Source: CAYRYU01 sp964428355 (GTDB lineage: Bacteria; Muiribacteriota; Ozemobacteria; Ozemobacterales; Ozemobacteraceae). From it: DNA of 64,000 nucleotides. Location: NCBI GenBank assembly GCA_964428355.1, contig CAYRYU010000011.1:1-64000 (forward strand), given 5' to 3'. The notes beneath the pieces were generated by a model. It did not search any database. It was given only the letters and a program-made list of their open reading frames with translations, and was not told where the DNA came from. Below, piece after piece: positions 33,750 through 44,200 of the stretch (the stretch's first letter is position 1; the number at the start of each line of letters is the position of its first letter). A program made the translations under genes and the position numbers.

Positions 33750-36197
33750 CTACTTTTCGTGCATGGTCCAGACCCCGTCCCAGGATGCGGGGGGAGGGGT
33801 CAGGAGGAAATGCCGGCAACGCTCGAGATAGACCCGGGAAAGAGTGTCTCCGGGCATCGCGTTGGCGGCGTCCTGAAACCGGGATGAGGCCTCCGTCCAT
33901 TGCCGCCTTCGGTAAAGCTGCAGACCTTCGTGGAAAAGCGCGAAAGGTTTCTCGGCGTCATGGGGATCGTCGCCTTTGCGCCCGACGATCTCGTAGATGG
34001 CGATCGGTCGGTCCTTTCCCTTGACCCGCAGCAGATCGGCTTCGCGGGCGACATACCGGTATTTCAGCTTTTTGAAGGTGTTGGAGCTCACCAGAAGGCT
34101 TGTACCATAGAATTTGTTTGCACTTTCAAGACGGGAAGCCAGATTGACCCCGTCACCGATGACGGTGTAATCCATCCGTTTCGGGGAGCCGATGTTTCCT
34201 ACCAGGACAACGTCCGAGTTGATCCCGACCCCTATTGCGATCGGTTCCTGCTTCTTCTCGATCCGCTGGGAATTGAACTTCTCGAGGGCACGGAGCATCT
34301 CGATGGCTGCGGTGACCGCGCGGTCAGGGTCTTCCCCGGTCGAAAAAGGGGCACCGAACACCCCGAGCATGGCGTCCCCGATAAACTTGTCGAGAATCCC
34401 GCCCTGCTGGAAGATGATATCCACCATCGTGGTGAAGTACTCGTTCAGCATCGCAACCGTCTCGGCGGGACCGAGTCGCTCGGAAAAGTTCGTGAAGTTC
34501 CGGATGTCGGCGAAAAGGACGGTCAGTTCCTGCATCTGCCCTCCGAGCAGGCCTTCGGAGTTCATCAACTGGTCGGCCACTTCCTTGGTCATGTAACGGG
34601 AAAGTGTGCCCTTGAGCCGCTTCTCCCCGGTCAGGTCCTCGAACACCAGGAGCCCCCCCATCGGCTTCTGTTCGGCATCCCGGAGAGGGGCGATGACCAT
34701 GTTCATCGAGATCTTCTTCCCGGAAGAACTTACCACCTCTGCATCGATGAAGGTGTCGGGCTCATTGGTGGCGATGACCCGGCGGAGGCTGTCGACGATC
34801 CAGTGGTTTTCGCCGGTGAAAAAGATGTCGGCGAACTTTCCGATCATCTGGGGTCCTTCTGCTTCGAAGATCTTGAGAGCGGCGGCATTGCACTTCTCGA
34901 TGCGCCGGATATGGTTCAGGCTTATAACGCCGTTACTGAGACTTTCGAGGATGCTCTCGTTGTAGTTCTTCATCTTCAGGACTTCGTCGAACAGCTTCGC
35001 ATTTTCGATTGCGATCGAAGCCTGGGAGGAAAAACTCCTCAGCTTCTTCTCGTCACCCCTGTTGAAAGCCCCGTCCCGCTTGTTGAGGACCTGGGAAACC
35101 CCGATCGCTTTTCCCTCCCTGTTGATCACGGGCATGGTCAGGATGTTGCGGGTACGGTATCCCGTTTTCTTGTCGATCTCCTTGTTGAAGCGGGAATCGG
35201 CGTAAGCGTCGGGAATGTTGATCGTTTCACGATTGGTGAAGACCTTTCCGGCGATTCCGAGGTTTGCTGGAAAACGGATCTCGCCGCTCTGCAACCCCTG
35301 GGCAACCTGCGACCAGAGCTCGTTGGACTTCTCGTCGTGGAGAAAAAGCGTGCTCCTGTCGCAGCCCAGGATCATCGTTATCGCTTCCATGATCTTTTCG
35401 AGAAGCGGTTTGAGCTTCAGCTCGGAGGAGATGGCGGCGGAGACCTCGAGAAGGTGGGATTCGCTTTCCCTCGCCTGCTGGGCCTTCTCGTGATTGAGGG
35501 CACTCTCCAAAGCCTGGGAGGCTTGCGAACAAATCCGTTTCAGGAGGTCGAAATCGCTCTCGGAGATGTCATCCCGTTTCCAGTTGAGAAGCTCCAGTAC
35601 CCCGATGGTTTGCGGGCCTCCCCCGGGATGCTGGATCGGAAGTGCGAGGAGGTTTCGCGTCTTGTACCCGGTTCTCAGGTCAATCTCCTTGTTGAACCGT
35701 GGATCCGCATAGGCATCCTTTATGATCATCGCTTCCCGTGATTTGATCACCGCCCCCGCGATCCCCTGGTCGAGAGGGAATCTGATTTCCTGGATCTCCC
35801 CGCCCTGGAGAACGCGCGAAAACAGCTCCTTGTTCTCGTAATCCGCGAGGAAGAGGGTTCCCCTATCGGCTTGAACGGCATCGGTCGCGATGTCGACGAG
35901 CAGCATGAGAAGATTGTCCAGAAGGCGGCTTGAAACCTGGAGCAGTTCGGCGACGTTTCCCAGTATGTCGGAAACGCTTCCCAGATACTGGTCCCGTGGT
36001 TGAAGCTGGAGGGAAGCCAGAATCGCCCGGATATCCTGTGGCTGGAGGCGGTTGGTGAGGATCTGCCGGATGATATCCAGATTCGATCTCAACCCCGTAA
36101 CTCCCAAGGCACTCCCCCTCCGGACGGCTGCTGGAGCCGTTCCCAACAAATCAAGAGCGGCGGGAAACCTCGCCCGGTTTCCCGGGGGGTCCGACAC
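33750..36197 (-). CDS. class III adenylate cyclase with two GAF domains and a PAS domain
   Basis: 815 residues from a GTG; a TTG at 36107 behind GGAGGGGG is a plausible alternative start. GAF1 ~85-235, GAF2 ~255-405 (both with FNKEID..TGY-TRN, typical of cyclic-nucleotide or small-ligand GAFs), PAS ~415-530, cyclase homology domain ~550-735. Metal aspartates are in VLFADIRNFTNFSE (~558) and KFIGDAMLGVFG (~604). The Lys of LDKFIGD and Thr of MDYTVIGDGVNLASRLE are the adenine-specifying pair, and N and R of NLASR are the transition-state residues. So an active soluble adenylate cyclase is predicted. TPR-like tail at the C-terminus. Confidence 0.9.
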   Translation of the reverse strand: MSDPPGNRARFPAALDLLGTAPAAVRRGSALGVTGLRSNLDIIRQILTNRLQPQDIRAILASLQLQPRDQYLGSVSDILGNVAELLQVSSRLLDNLLMLLVDIATDAVQADRGTLFLADYENKELFSRVLQGGEIQEIRFPLDQGIAGAVIKSREAMIIKDAYADPRFNKEIDLRTGYKTRNLLALPIQHPGGGPQTIGVLELLNWKRDDISESDFDLLKRICSQASQALESALNHEKAQQARESESHLLEVSAAISSELKLKPLLEKIMEAITMILGCDRSTLFLHDEKSNELWSQVAQGLQSGEIRFPANLGIAGKVFTNRETINIPDAYADSRFNKEIDKKTGYRTRNILTMPVINREGKAIGVSQVLNKRDGAFNRGDEKKLRSFSSQASIAIENAKLFDEVLKMKNYNESILESLSNGVISLNHIRRIEKCNAAALKIFEAEGPQMIGKFADIFFTGENHWIVDSLRRVIATNEPDTFIDAEVVSSSGKKISMNMVIAPLRDAEQKPMGGLLVFEDLTGEKRLKGTLSRYMTKEVADQLMNSEGLLGGQMQELTVLFADIRNFTNFSERLGPAETVAMLNEYFTTMVDIIFQQGGILDKFIGDAMLGVFGAPFSTGEDPDRAVTAAIEMLRALEKFNSQRIEKKQEPIAIGVGINSDVVLVGNIGSPKRMDYTVIGDGVNLASRLESANKFYGTSLLVSSNTFKKLKYRYVAREADLLRVKGKDRPIAIYEIVGRKGDDPHDAEKPFALFHEGLQLYRRRQWTEASSRFQDAANAMPGDTLSRVYLERCRHFLLTPPPASWDGVWTMHEK

Positions 36198-36273
36198 CGC
36201 CCCGCCTAATGATAATTCAAACGGTGAAAAGAATAAACCGGGTCTTCTGGAGGAAGAGATGCCCAGAGAGGTA

Positions 36274-36302
36274 TTCAGGACCGGGGGAAAAATTGGTATA
36301 AT
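36274..36302 (+). promoter_or_regulatory. promoter of the triheme cytochrome gene
   Basis: TTCAGG (36274-36279), 17-nt spacer, perfect TATAAT (36297-36302). Transcription would start near 36309, exactly where the triple hairpin repeat begins. Confidence 0.65.
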
Positions 36303-36308
36303 TGAAAT

Positions 36309-36366
36309 GGAAAGCCGGGATCTTTCATGGAAAGCCGGGATCTTTCATGGAAAGCCGGGATCTTTC
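36309..36366 (+). repeat. three tandem 20-bp hairpin repeats in the cytochrome leader
   Basis: A 20-bp unit (GGAAAGCCGGGATCTTTCAT) occurs three times in tandem; the third is complete to position 18. Each unit can form GAAAG-CCGGGAT-CTTTC. They lie between the -10 box and the ribosome binding site (GAGG at 36367), so they would form three stem-loops in the mRNA leader. Confidence 0.85.
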
Positions 36367-36378
36367 GAGGTGAAGGAA

Positions 36379-37317
36379 ATGAAAAGAAGTATCGTTATTG
36401 GAATCGTTCTTTTCGTCAGCGCCCTCTTGTTTTGCACGGTCGAAACACGTTCGGCCGACAACTTCATTGAATCCCTGATCGGGTCGGAGGATGGGGTAGG
36501 CGCAGTGCCAGATCGGGGTGACCCCTCCGGAGAGGTGAAGACCTCCACGGAAACCGATTCCTCCTCAGAAGGATTGAACCCACCGGAGACCCTCAACAAG
36601 ATCTCGGCGTCGGCGCAAAGCGCTTATTCCGCCGCCTACAGCGCCTATGTCCAGGCAGTGATGAACGGGGAAAGCGCTTCCAAGATCGCTTCCGCCCTTA
36701 CAGCCTATCTTCAGGCATACCAGACATTCGTCAACCAGCTTCGAAGCGGTTCGGGAATCGATCCCGACCCGATCACCGACACGTCCACGACGACCGTCAC
36801 GGACACGAACACCAACACGAATACGAACACCAATACCAACACCGGGACCGGCACTTCAACTATAACGGCCACCGGTACTTCCACCGTCACCGGAACCGGG
36901 ACATCGACGATTACCGCCACGGATACTTCCACGATAACGGCAACCTCGACCAGCACCGTCACGGACACCGGCACTGGAACGTCCACGATCACCAACACGG
37001 GAACCAACACCGTCACGATCACGGACACGGGCACCAACACCGGCACCGCCACTGGAACGGCGACGACAACGACGGTTCTGACCTTCAACAACACCGGAAA
37101 CGCAAAGCCCGTGGTCTTTCCCCACGAAGGCCATGGAACGAAGTGCGGATGCAACTCCTGTCATGATCCCGTCAGTCCGACATTCCCCAAATCGCACGGG
37201 ACGGCTTCCTACACGATGTCGGACATGAACGCGGGGAAATCCTGCGGCATGTGCCACAACGACACTATCGCCTTTTCCACCCAGGGCAGTTGCGGAAAAT
37301 GCCATAATTCGAACTGA
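36379..37317 (+). CDS. exported triheme c7-type cytochrome on a Thr-rich stalk
   Basis: 312 residues. Signal peptide: SIVIGIVLFVSALLFCTVET. Residues ~75-125 are an alanine-rich helix (ISASAQSAYSAAYSAYVQAV). Residues ~135-230 are Thr/Asn/Ser/Gly repeats of the type TNTNTNTGTGTSTITATGT, a likely glycosylatable rigid stalk. Residues ~240-312 form a c7-like domain: three CxxCH motifs (CNSCH, CGMCH, CGKCH) with additional histidines in FPHEGHG and KSHG as candidate distal ligands, so three bis-His hemes. Electron transfer at the cell surface or across the periplasm is inferred. ATG chosen for signal-peptide fit. Confidence 0.85.
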   Translation: MKRSIVIGIVLFVSALLFCTVETRSADNFIESLIGSEDGVGAVPDRGDPSGEVKTSTETDSSSEGLNPPETLNKISASAQSAYSAAYSAYVQAVMNGESASKIASALTAYLQAYQTFVNQLRSGSGIDPDPITDTSTTTVTDTNTNTNTNTNTNTGTGTSTITATGTSTVTGTGTSTITATDTSTITATSTSTVTDTGTGTSTITNTGTNTVTITDTGTNTGTATGTATTTTVLTFNNTGNAKPVVFPHEGHGTKCGCNSCHDPVSPTFPKSHGTASYTMSDMNAGKSCGMCHNDTIAFSTQGSCGKCHNSN

Positions 37318-37394
37318 TCAACCCCACCCGATGGCGTCCAGTAAAAATCGGGTCTGAACACCTGGGGAAAGCCGAGATCATGTAGATCGCGGGC

Positions 37395-37425
37395 AAAAAA
37401 AAACGGGCCTTCGGGCCCGTTTTTT
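37395..37425. terminator. bidirectional rho-independent terminator
   Basis: CGGGCC-TTCG-GGCCCG stem-loop flanked by nine A on the left and six T on the right, between convergent genes ending at 37317 (+) and 37442 (-). It serves both. Confidence 0.95.
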
Positions 37426-37441
37426 CTGCCGGAAATTCGGT

Positions 37442-38005
37442 TCAGGGAAGCTTGACCTCGGTGAGAACCAGGGAGGTTTTTCCGGCAGCCGGAGCGGTCA
37501 GTTCGGTTTCGCTCTTGACCAGGGTCCCTGGAATGGTGTCGCAGCTCCAGATCTTTGAGGTACCAGTGGTTCCCTGCTGGTCGATCTTGGTTTCGATCGT
37601 TTTGCACTTGTACTTGGTTCCGGCGACGTCGACTTCTTCCTCTCCCTGCTTGACATCAGGCTTGGGCTGGTCTTTCACGAGAACGGGGTCACCGGCATCG
37701 ACCTTGGCGGGGTATTCCATCTTGGTTTTGGGCATTTCCATCTTCTGGCCCGCGACATTCATCTCGCCCGACATCTCCACCACGACCTTCTCGGGGGTGA
37801 TCTCCAAAAGGGTATAGATGATGTCGGATTCGGTCTTGGCCCCCGCCATATCGTTCACCTGATGGTATTTGGCAAGGGTTCCGACCTTGAACTTGGCCCA
37901 TTGCTGGTAGACGGGACTGTCAACCTTGTCCGCAGCTGAAACGGCAACCGCGGAAATCAAGGCAACCATAAGGATCGCGGAGAAGAGAAAAAACCTGCTT
38001 TTCAT
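37442..38005 (-). CDS. exported beta-rich protein of unknown function
   Basis: 187 residues; AAAGGAG precedes the ATG. Signal peptide FFLFSAILMVALISAVAVSA. The mature part reads WAKFKVGTLAKYHQVNDMAG, ITPEKVVVEMSGEMNVAGQK and TKYKCKTIETKIDQQGTTG, with the CDTIPG turn near the end. This pattern recurs in short secreted proteins of planctomycete-like bacteria without assigned function. Two cysteines may form a disulfide. Monocistronic between a shared terminator and a divergent PP2C gene. Confidence 0.8.
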   Translation of the reverse strand: MKSRFFLFSAILMVALISAVAVSAADKVDSPVYQQWAKFKVGTLAKYHQVNDMAGAKTESDIIYTLLEITPEKVVVEMSGEMNVAGQKMEMPKTKMEYPAKVDAGDPVLVKDQPKPDVKQGEEEVDVAGTKYKCKTIETKIDQQGTTGTSKIWSCDTIPGTLVKSETELTAPAAGKTSLVLTEVKLP

Positions 38006-38118
38006 TCGGAATACTCCTTTGGAAACGTTTTTGCCCTGGGAGAAACCTCCAACAGGGCGAGGGTACATTATCACATGGTTCGGGAAATGGAAAGCACGCC
38101 TTTCCTGCCAGGATTCTC

Positions 38119-38147
38119 TTGAGAGATTTCCCCCATCAGGGTAGAAT
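38119..38147 (+). promoter_or_regulatory. sigma-70-type promoter of the PP2C pair
   Basis: TTGAGA (38119-38124), 17-nt spacer, TAGAAT (38142-38147), 33 nt before the ATG at 38181. Confidence 0.65.
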
Positions 38148-38180
38148 TTCTCAACCCCCACAGAAGGATCTTCACCCAGC

Positions 38181-41100
38181 ATGGCCAAGCCCCCCCCGGA
38201 GCCCCTCACCTCCGCATCAGCGGGGGGAGTGTTTCGGGAACCCCTCACCTCCGCATCAGCGGGGGGAGTGTTTCGGGAACCCCTCCTTCCAGAAGGTCCT
38301 GGGACTTTCCGACATTCCGTTTTCGGGCGGGTTTCTTTCCTGATCGGCCTTCTCCTGGCATCATTCCTGATTTCCTTCCTTGGGGAAACCCTTGTTACGG
38401 GGATTTCCGCAGAGCAGGAAATCCGGACGCTCCAGGAGGCGGATGACGATCTGGTCCAGATCCTGACGCACCTCGCCTTTCTTTCCCAACCCGAAACCAG
38501 ATTCCAGGATTTCATGGAGCGTTTGTCGCACAATCTCTCTTCCGGAGGCGCGGGATTTGGACCGGGATTCCGTCTTCCCCCGGGAGTGCTCGATGTCAGT
38601 TATTTCAGTCCAGAGGGAAAGAGGATTCCCCTCCTTGGTTTCCCAATCCGGGCCCGAACGATGTCCGAACGGGGAATGAAGCTCTTCCTCGAATGCCTTC
38701 AGAGCCGCTCCGGGGCACAGGGAACCCAGGATTCATCCACGGCGAGAGCCCTTTTCGGATCAGAACAAGCCCCGGAGTTCGTAACCCGATGCCCGGGAAA
38801 GCTCATGGACCTTCTCCCTTCGGGAGTCAACCGCCTGGGCGGCTGGTTCCCGGTGAGGGCATCCACCCGTGAGCTTCCGTGGCCTGATCCGGACCCTTCG
38901 AGAATGAGCCAGAGTCCTGCACCGGCAGGTTCGCCCCCTCCGGTTCCGCTGAAGGGACACCTTCTGGCCCAGGTTCACCTCAATCATCTCGACCCGACCG
39001 TCCTTCCCGGGGAAGCGATCAAACGGATGCAGAAACTTGCCCGGGGTTCTTTCGGCTTCGGATGGATCGACCTCCGGCAACCTTCGAAAAGGGGTTGGAG
39101 CCGATCGACCCCCCTTGCAGATCGTTGGTGGAAATGGCTTTCGGAGGATCATCCGAACCGGCTTTTCCAGTTTGGAACCCGCCTAGTCCGTTTCATCGAC
39201 CTCCCGCAACATATCCGTCTTTTCGGCTTCCGGGAGCTGTCCGCAAGGGAGGGGGGGGCATCGCTCTTTCGACGCAATGGGCGAGGTTCTTCCAGCCACC
39301 CCTTCGGAAGTGGGCAACCGGACCTGCGATGGGTTTTCCGTTTCCTTGTCTTCATACTTGTCTTCCTGTCAGGGACCTGGGTGTCCCGAAGGCGGGAGGT
39401 ACCTCTTCGGTGGCAATTGATCGTTTTCTTTTCGATGGCCAGCTTCGCGGGGGGAGCCGCGCTCTGGGCGACCGGCAAAACCTTCCGGGAAACGCGGGAG
39501 AAAATCCTCGTCCAAGGCCTCCAGGAAGAAGCGCTCCAGATCCTTCGGAAGGCCGACGATTCGTTCATTCCCTCTTTCAACAGGTTGAAAGAAATGTATA
39601 AGGAGGTTGTTCTCACCCAGGATCGGAAAAACGTTCCCCGGGAAACATTCCTGGATCCCTTCCGCACAGCCACCCGGGATGTCCCGTTTTTCATGGCCTT
39701 CCTGCTCGACCCCGAAGGGGTAGTCCTGGATTCGATAATCCGGGACTGGGAATCGCTCCAGGTGATTCCCTTGAGCCTTCGGAGAGGATGGTTCCAGGCC
39801 TTCACCCCTCAGGTTTTTTCACGATTGAGGGGGGAAACCCGCACTCCTCCGGTGGCAAATCCCTTCTTCACCGCTTTGAAAGCCCCCAGGGTAATCGACA
39901 CCTATGTCCTGGGGATGGGAGGTTGGGTCCAGACCGCGTTCGCGGAGTCCAAGAATTTGAACCTGAGCGAGCTGGTCTTTTCCCCAGAAAAGGGGTACAC
40001 CGGGTTCGTGGCGTTCTGTCATGATTTCTACCGGATGGAATCATTTTACCTGGAGAAGGTCGTACGGAGCTTCGCCGACCAAGGTGATCTGCGTTTCGTC
40101 GCCATCCCGAAATCCCCCATTTCGCCAATACGCGCCATTCCAGATGGTTCGGACCGCATCGATGCGTTCAAGCTGGTGAGCACCCGGTTGAATCAGACGG
40201 GAATCGTTCAGCAGAAGATCCGCCTTCTCGATGACCGTCAGGTTCTGGTAACGGCCTTCCCCGGCAACAACATCCAGGATTTCAATCTGGTCCTCGTCTC
40301 ACCGTACGAGCCCATTGCCCGTAAGATCAACCTTCTCAGTTCCAGATTCGCCTTTTTCTCCTCCGCCCTGATGGTTTTCATTCTCGGACTGGGGTGGGTT
40401 ATGGTGGAAGCTCTTCTACATCCTGTCGCCGAGTTGGGCCGGGGGCTCAACGCCCTTCAGAGACTGGGTTCGCATGCCCCGTTGGACACACGGTCGGATG
40501 ACGAGCTGTCGGAAATCGCCGCGGGGATAAACTCGATCATGGGTGAACTTCAAGAACTCAAGCTCGCCCAACGGGTCCAGGAGCAACTGCATCCAAGGGG
40601 GGCGATCAGATGGAAAAGCATCGAGGGCCAGGGGTTCATCGAAGCGTCCGGAACGGTTTCCGGGGCGTTCTTCGACCTGATCCCGATCCCGGGTGAACGC
40701 CTTGCAATACTCTTGGGCGAGTTCCCTGGAAGGACCGTCATGGCTTCCCTCTATATGGCAATGGCGAAAATGACCCTCCGCATATTTTTGGAAGAACCTG
40801 ACAAAGGGCCTGGAGAAATCCTTCGGAAGTTCCATGAGTTCCTCGCAAAAGGTTCCGCTCCCGGAATGGGTCATGACCTTTTCATCGGGGTTCTCGGCAG
40901 TGACTCCCGGAGGCTTCACTTCGGCCGCATCGGGCGCGCGGGGCTTTTCGCACTCGGCTCCGAAGGAGAGCTGATTCCCTGCCCGGATGAGGGGGCACCC
41001 ATCCAACCCGCACACGAGATCGAGGAAGGATGCTTCGATCTCGTGGAAGGCACCCCGCTTCTGATCGGAAATGCCGGGGTCCTTTGCAGGGCCGGTATCA

Positions 41101-41294
41101 GGGAGCCCCTGAATCTGCCGGCGGAAAACCGGGGGGAGATCAAGGGCGAGCCCCTCGAATACATAGGAAACCTGGTATTGTCAAGGTTGAACAGCCTGCA
41201 ACAGGTTCCGGGAACCGATTCCGAGCCCGCCATTCTTCTTTTCCGGGTTGCCGGAAGCCCCGGAGACGATGAAAAGGAGCGGGGAAAGCGGTGA
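38181..41294 (+). CDS. membrane sensor with HAMP and a degenerate PP2C (SpoIIE-like) domain
   Basis: 1037 residues. Membrane helices near 52-73, 390-405, 413-433 and 725-745, then a HAMP-like segment. The C-terminal domain from ~790 follows the RsbU/SpoIIE layout but the metal-binding residues are changed. GGDFFD becomes SGAFFD (~827), GDVAGHG becomes GEFPGRT (~847), and SDGVIE becomes NAGVLCR. It is probably a pseudo-phosphatase. A 39-bp direct repeat near the start encodes EPLTSASAGGVFR twice. The stop overlaps the start of the intact paralogue (GTGA), so the two are made together and may dimerise. Confidence 0.82.
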   Translation: MAKPPPEPLTSASAGGVFREPLTSASAGGVFREPLLPEGPGTFRHSVFGRVSFLIGLLLASFLISFLGETLVTGISAEQEIRTLQEADDDLVQILTHLAFLSQPETRFQDFMERLSHNLSSGGAGFGPGFRLPPGVLDVSYFSPEGKRIPLLGFPIRARTMSERGMKLFLECLQSRSGAQGTQDSSTARALFGSEQAPEFVTRCPGKLMDLLPSGVNRLGGWFPVRASTRELPWPDPDPSRMSQSPAPAGSPPPVPLKGHLLAQVHLNHLDPTVLPGEAIKRMQKLARGSFGFGWIDLRQPSKRGWSRSTPLADRWWKWLSEDHPNRLFQFGTRLVRFIDLPQHIRLFGFRELSAREGGASLFRRNGRGSSSHPFGSGQPDLRWVFRFLVFILVFLSGTWVSRRREVPLRWQLIVFFSMASFAGGAALWATGKTFRETREKILVQGLQEEALQILRKADDSFIPSFNRLKEMYKEVVLTQDRKNVPRETFLDPFRTATRDVPFFMAFLLDPEGVVLDSIIRDWESLQVIPLSLRRGWFQAFTPQVFSRLRGETRTPPVANPFFTALKAPRVIDTYVLGMGGWVQTAFAESKNLNLSELVFSPEKGYTGFVAFCHDFYRMESFYLEKVVRSFADQGDLRFVAIPKSPISPIRAIPDGSDRIDAFKLVSTRLNQTGIVQQKIRLLDDRQVLVTAFPGNNIQDFNLVLVSPYEPIARKINLLSSRFAFFSSALMVFILGLGWVMVEALLHPVAELGRGLNALQRLGSHAPLDTRSDDELSEIAAGINSIMGELQELKLAQRVQEQLHPRGAIRWKSIEGQGFIEASGTVSGAFFDLIPIPGERLAILLGEFPGRTVMASLYMAMAKMTLRIFLEEPDKGPGEILRKFHEFLAKGSAPGMGHDLFIGVLGSDSRRLHFGRIGRAGLFALGSEGELIPCPDEGAPIQPAHEIEEGCFDLVEGTPLLIGNAGVLCRAGIREPLNLPAENRGEIKGEPLEYIGNLVLSRLNSLQQVPGTDSEPAILLFRVAGSPGDDEKERGKR
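38202..38285 (+). repeat. 39-bp tandem direct repeat inside the coding start
   Basis: Two perfect copies (38202-38240 and 38241-38279) plus the first six bases of a third. The repeat adds 13 residues each time in frame. The downstream hydrophobic segment would be a sensible N-terminus without it. Confidence 0.9.
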
Positions 41295-44200
41295 AGCAGA
41301 TCCACCGTTCCATTCTTCCCGCGATTTGGGGTTGGATCATCCTGGCAATTGCACTGTGGGGGCTTCCCGCAGTCATTTTCTGGAGCGCGGTCGGCTTCTC
41401 CTGGACTGCCTTGACCGACCAGATGCGCGAAGAGAAGTTCGTCGGAATCGAACGAAAACTGGAGGAAGCGGCCGGCCGGATCGAGCCGTCCAGGTTTCTG
41501 GAAGGAATCCTCCAGAAGGAATGGGGTCCGCCCGGTTGGCAAGGATTGCTCCCCAAGGAGAACAACCTTTCGACTTTCCTCGGGGAGTTCGAAAAGCGTT
41601 TTCCGAAAGGACTTTTCGAGGTCAGCCTGTTCGACGGCTCGGGAAAGGCCGTCAGGACGCCCCTTCCGAAGGAAGAGGCGGAAGCCTTGTTTTCCATGAT
41701 CCGGAAACCCCTCACGGAAAAGTTGACCCTCTCCCCTGAAGAGGAGGAGCGGTTGGGACGGGTCTTTCCCTTCCCGAAAATGCTTGCGGCCAGAATGAAG
41801 GGAAGACCGGGCCGGGTGGTTTTTCTTGGAATCAGGGGCCGGTTCTCTTTCGGGTTCTTCCAGTGGAACCCGGAAGTCCTCAAGCAGACAGTCGCGGGAG
41901 TCATGGTTTTCATCAGGCGGGAACTCCTTCCGGACAAGTTCATCCTCGATCAGGTTCTCAAAGAAGTGCCCGAAGACGGGGTAAGCCTGTCCTACGATCT
42001 CGACGTCTCCTCCGGGCCGGCCCGCCCTGATTTTGGGGATGCCGGGTTTCTTGACCGGCTTCGGAAGAGATTCCAACAGGAGCCGGGAAACCGGTTCTCG
42101 GAAGGTTCACGTATCGCCGCGTTCCGCCGGGTGGACGACACCATCCTCCTTTTCGGGGCAGGGGATCTCCCCAAACCGCCTGTCGGTATCCTCATCGCAT
42201 TGTTTGCACTCTATTTCTTCCCCAGCCTGCTTTTCCTGAGGATGTCCTACCGGCTTCAGGTCCTCGGGACTCCGCCAAAAGTGGCTATCAGAACCAAGCT
42301 ATGGTTCTTCATGGCGCTGGCCTTTGGCCTCCCCTGCGGGCTTGCAATATGGGTGGGGAAGATGTACCTGGATGATTTCCGGAAGGTTCTTCTCCAGAAT
42401 CACCAGGAAAAGTCACTTGCACGTCTTGCGGAGATCGACGGGGGGTTCGCTGGTTTCCCGCGCGCCCAGGAGGGAAAGCTCCACAAGTTCCTTCGGAATC
42501 TGGACCCGATCTCCGACCGCCCGGAGGAGTTGAAGCGGGAAGTGAACCGCCTTCTCTTCGAGAACCGGGCCGACCACGTCATGCTGATATCTTCCGAATC
42601 GGTGCTCGTCAACCCCGAGGTGCTGACGATCTGCGATCTTTCGCAGTTCCGGAAGAGTTTCTCTCTTCCCCTCGACAAGCGGTTGGCTTTGCTCGAGCAT
42701 TGGAAGATCGGCCGGTATGCTTTCTACGAAACCGATTCCAACCTTGTAAAGTTCATGACGAGACCCGACGACGATCCGGAAAAGTTGCAGGCGGAAAGGG
42801 AGGGAATCTGCGAAAGGTTCATGTCCCCCGACACCGGGCAAAAGGATCTGGGAATGCTCATCTCCAGGGTTACCTTCGCCGATTTCTTCCATCGGGAAGC
42901 CCAGCGTCGCAACGATCCTTCACTCGAGAGGCCCAGGGAGATGGTAACCAACCTCCTGGCGGAAGAAGCAGGTTTCCTTCTCAACCATCTGCGCGAGAGA
43001 CGTGGCCAGTTTTCGGAAATCCTTCTGGGCCAGGAATCTCTTCTCTTCTTTTTCGATTTCATCCTGAATTCATCCGGGCTGGCTGATTATTGCCTTCTCG
43101 TGAGATCGCGTCAGGAGATGTTCGAAAGAGAGTTTCTCGAGCCGGTAATGGCCGCGAACGGGGGGTTCGGATCCGAAACCAGGCTCCTGGCGTTGAGCGG
43201 GTACTTCCTCGCGGGGGACTATCCCGATTCGCAAACCTGCGCCCGGGTTTCACCCTTTTTCCGGAAAATGGAAGCCGGGCAGAGAGAGGTTCTGGAAAAG
43301 ACGCGGGAAGGGGGGGAAGATTTGTTCCTCGTAGGGCGGCGCTGCAGGCATCTGCGGCATTACGGGCTCTTCACCCTCACGAGCGCAAGGGAGGTATTCC
43401 AGCCGGCCCGGGTCCTGCAGTTCCGTTTCCTGCTCGTTCTGGCGGCCCTCTCTCTTGGCGTGATCGTGTTCTTCGGACTTTTGCAAAGGCGGTTCCTGAC
43501 CTCGGTGGGGCTACTGTCCGAAGGGCTCTCGGCGATGAAGGAAAAGAGGTTCGGGTTCCGGATCAAACCATCCTCCGATGACGAGTTGGGCAACCTTTGC
43601 CGTGAGTTCAACCAGGCGCTCCATTGGCTCGAGGAAATGGAAGTCGCGCACAGCGTCCAGAGAGCGATCATGCCACATGGAACCGCCCGGGCAGGGCCCT
43701 GGGAGGTCGTGGGAAAGAACCTGATGGTCCAGGCCATAGGAGGGGACTTCTTCGATTTCATCCCGGTTTCTGGGGGAAGAATCGCGGTCGTGTTCGGAGA
43801 CGTTGCAGGACACGGGATCTCGGCGGCCCTGGTCGCGGTCATGGCGAAATCGGCGTTCTCGCTTCTCTGTCCGCAGTATCCCGACCGGCCGGACGAGGTC
43901 CTTTCCCGCGTGAATCGTCTGCTCCTCGAACAGCTTCACAAGATCAAGATGATGACCTGTTTCCTTGCAATCCTGGACCCCGAAAAGGGTTCGATCACCT
44001 ATTCGAACGCTGGGCAGAACTACCCGATCCATCTTCTTCCAGACGGAAACGGCGATTACGTCAAGATTCCGCCTTCGAAGCCGCTCGGGGTCTCCCAGAA
44101 ATGCCAGTTTTCGAGGTTCTCGCTCACCATCGGGGAAGGTTGTCTCGTACTTTACTCGGACGGTGTGATCGAGTGCGCAAACAAGCTCAACGAGCTTTTG

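Noticed and set aside
37020..37080. Threonine-rich DNA stretch resembling a microsatellite
   Set aside because: It is the coding DNA of the cytochrome stalk (36780-37075), degenerate at the codon level; not a separate element.
38202..38285. Possible CRISPR or phage attachment site
   Set aside because: Only two direct copies with no spacer, in frame with the protein; treated as a duplication in coding sequence.
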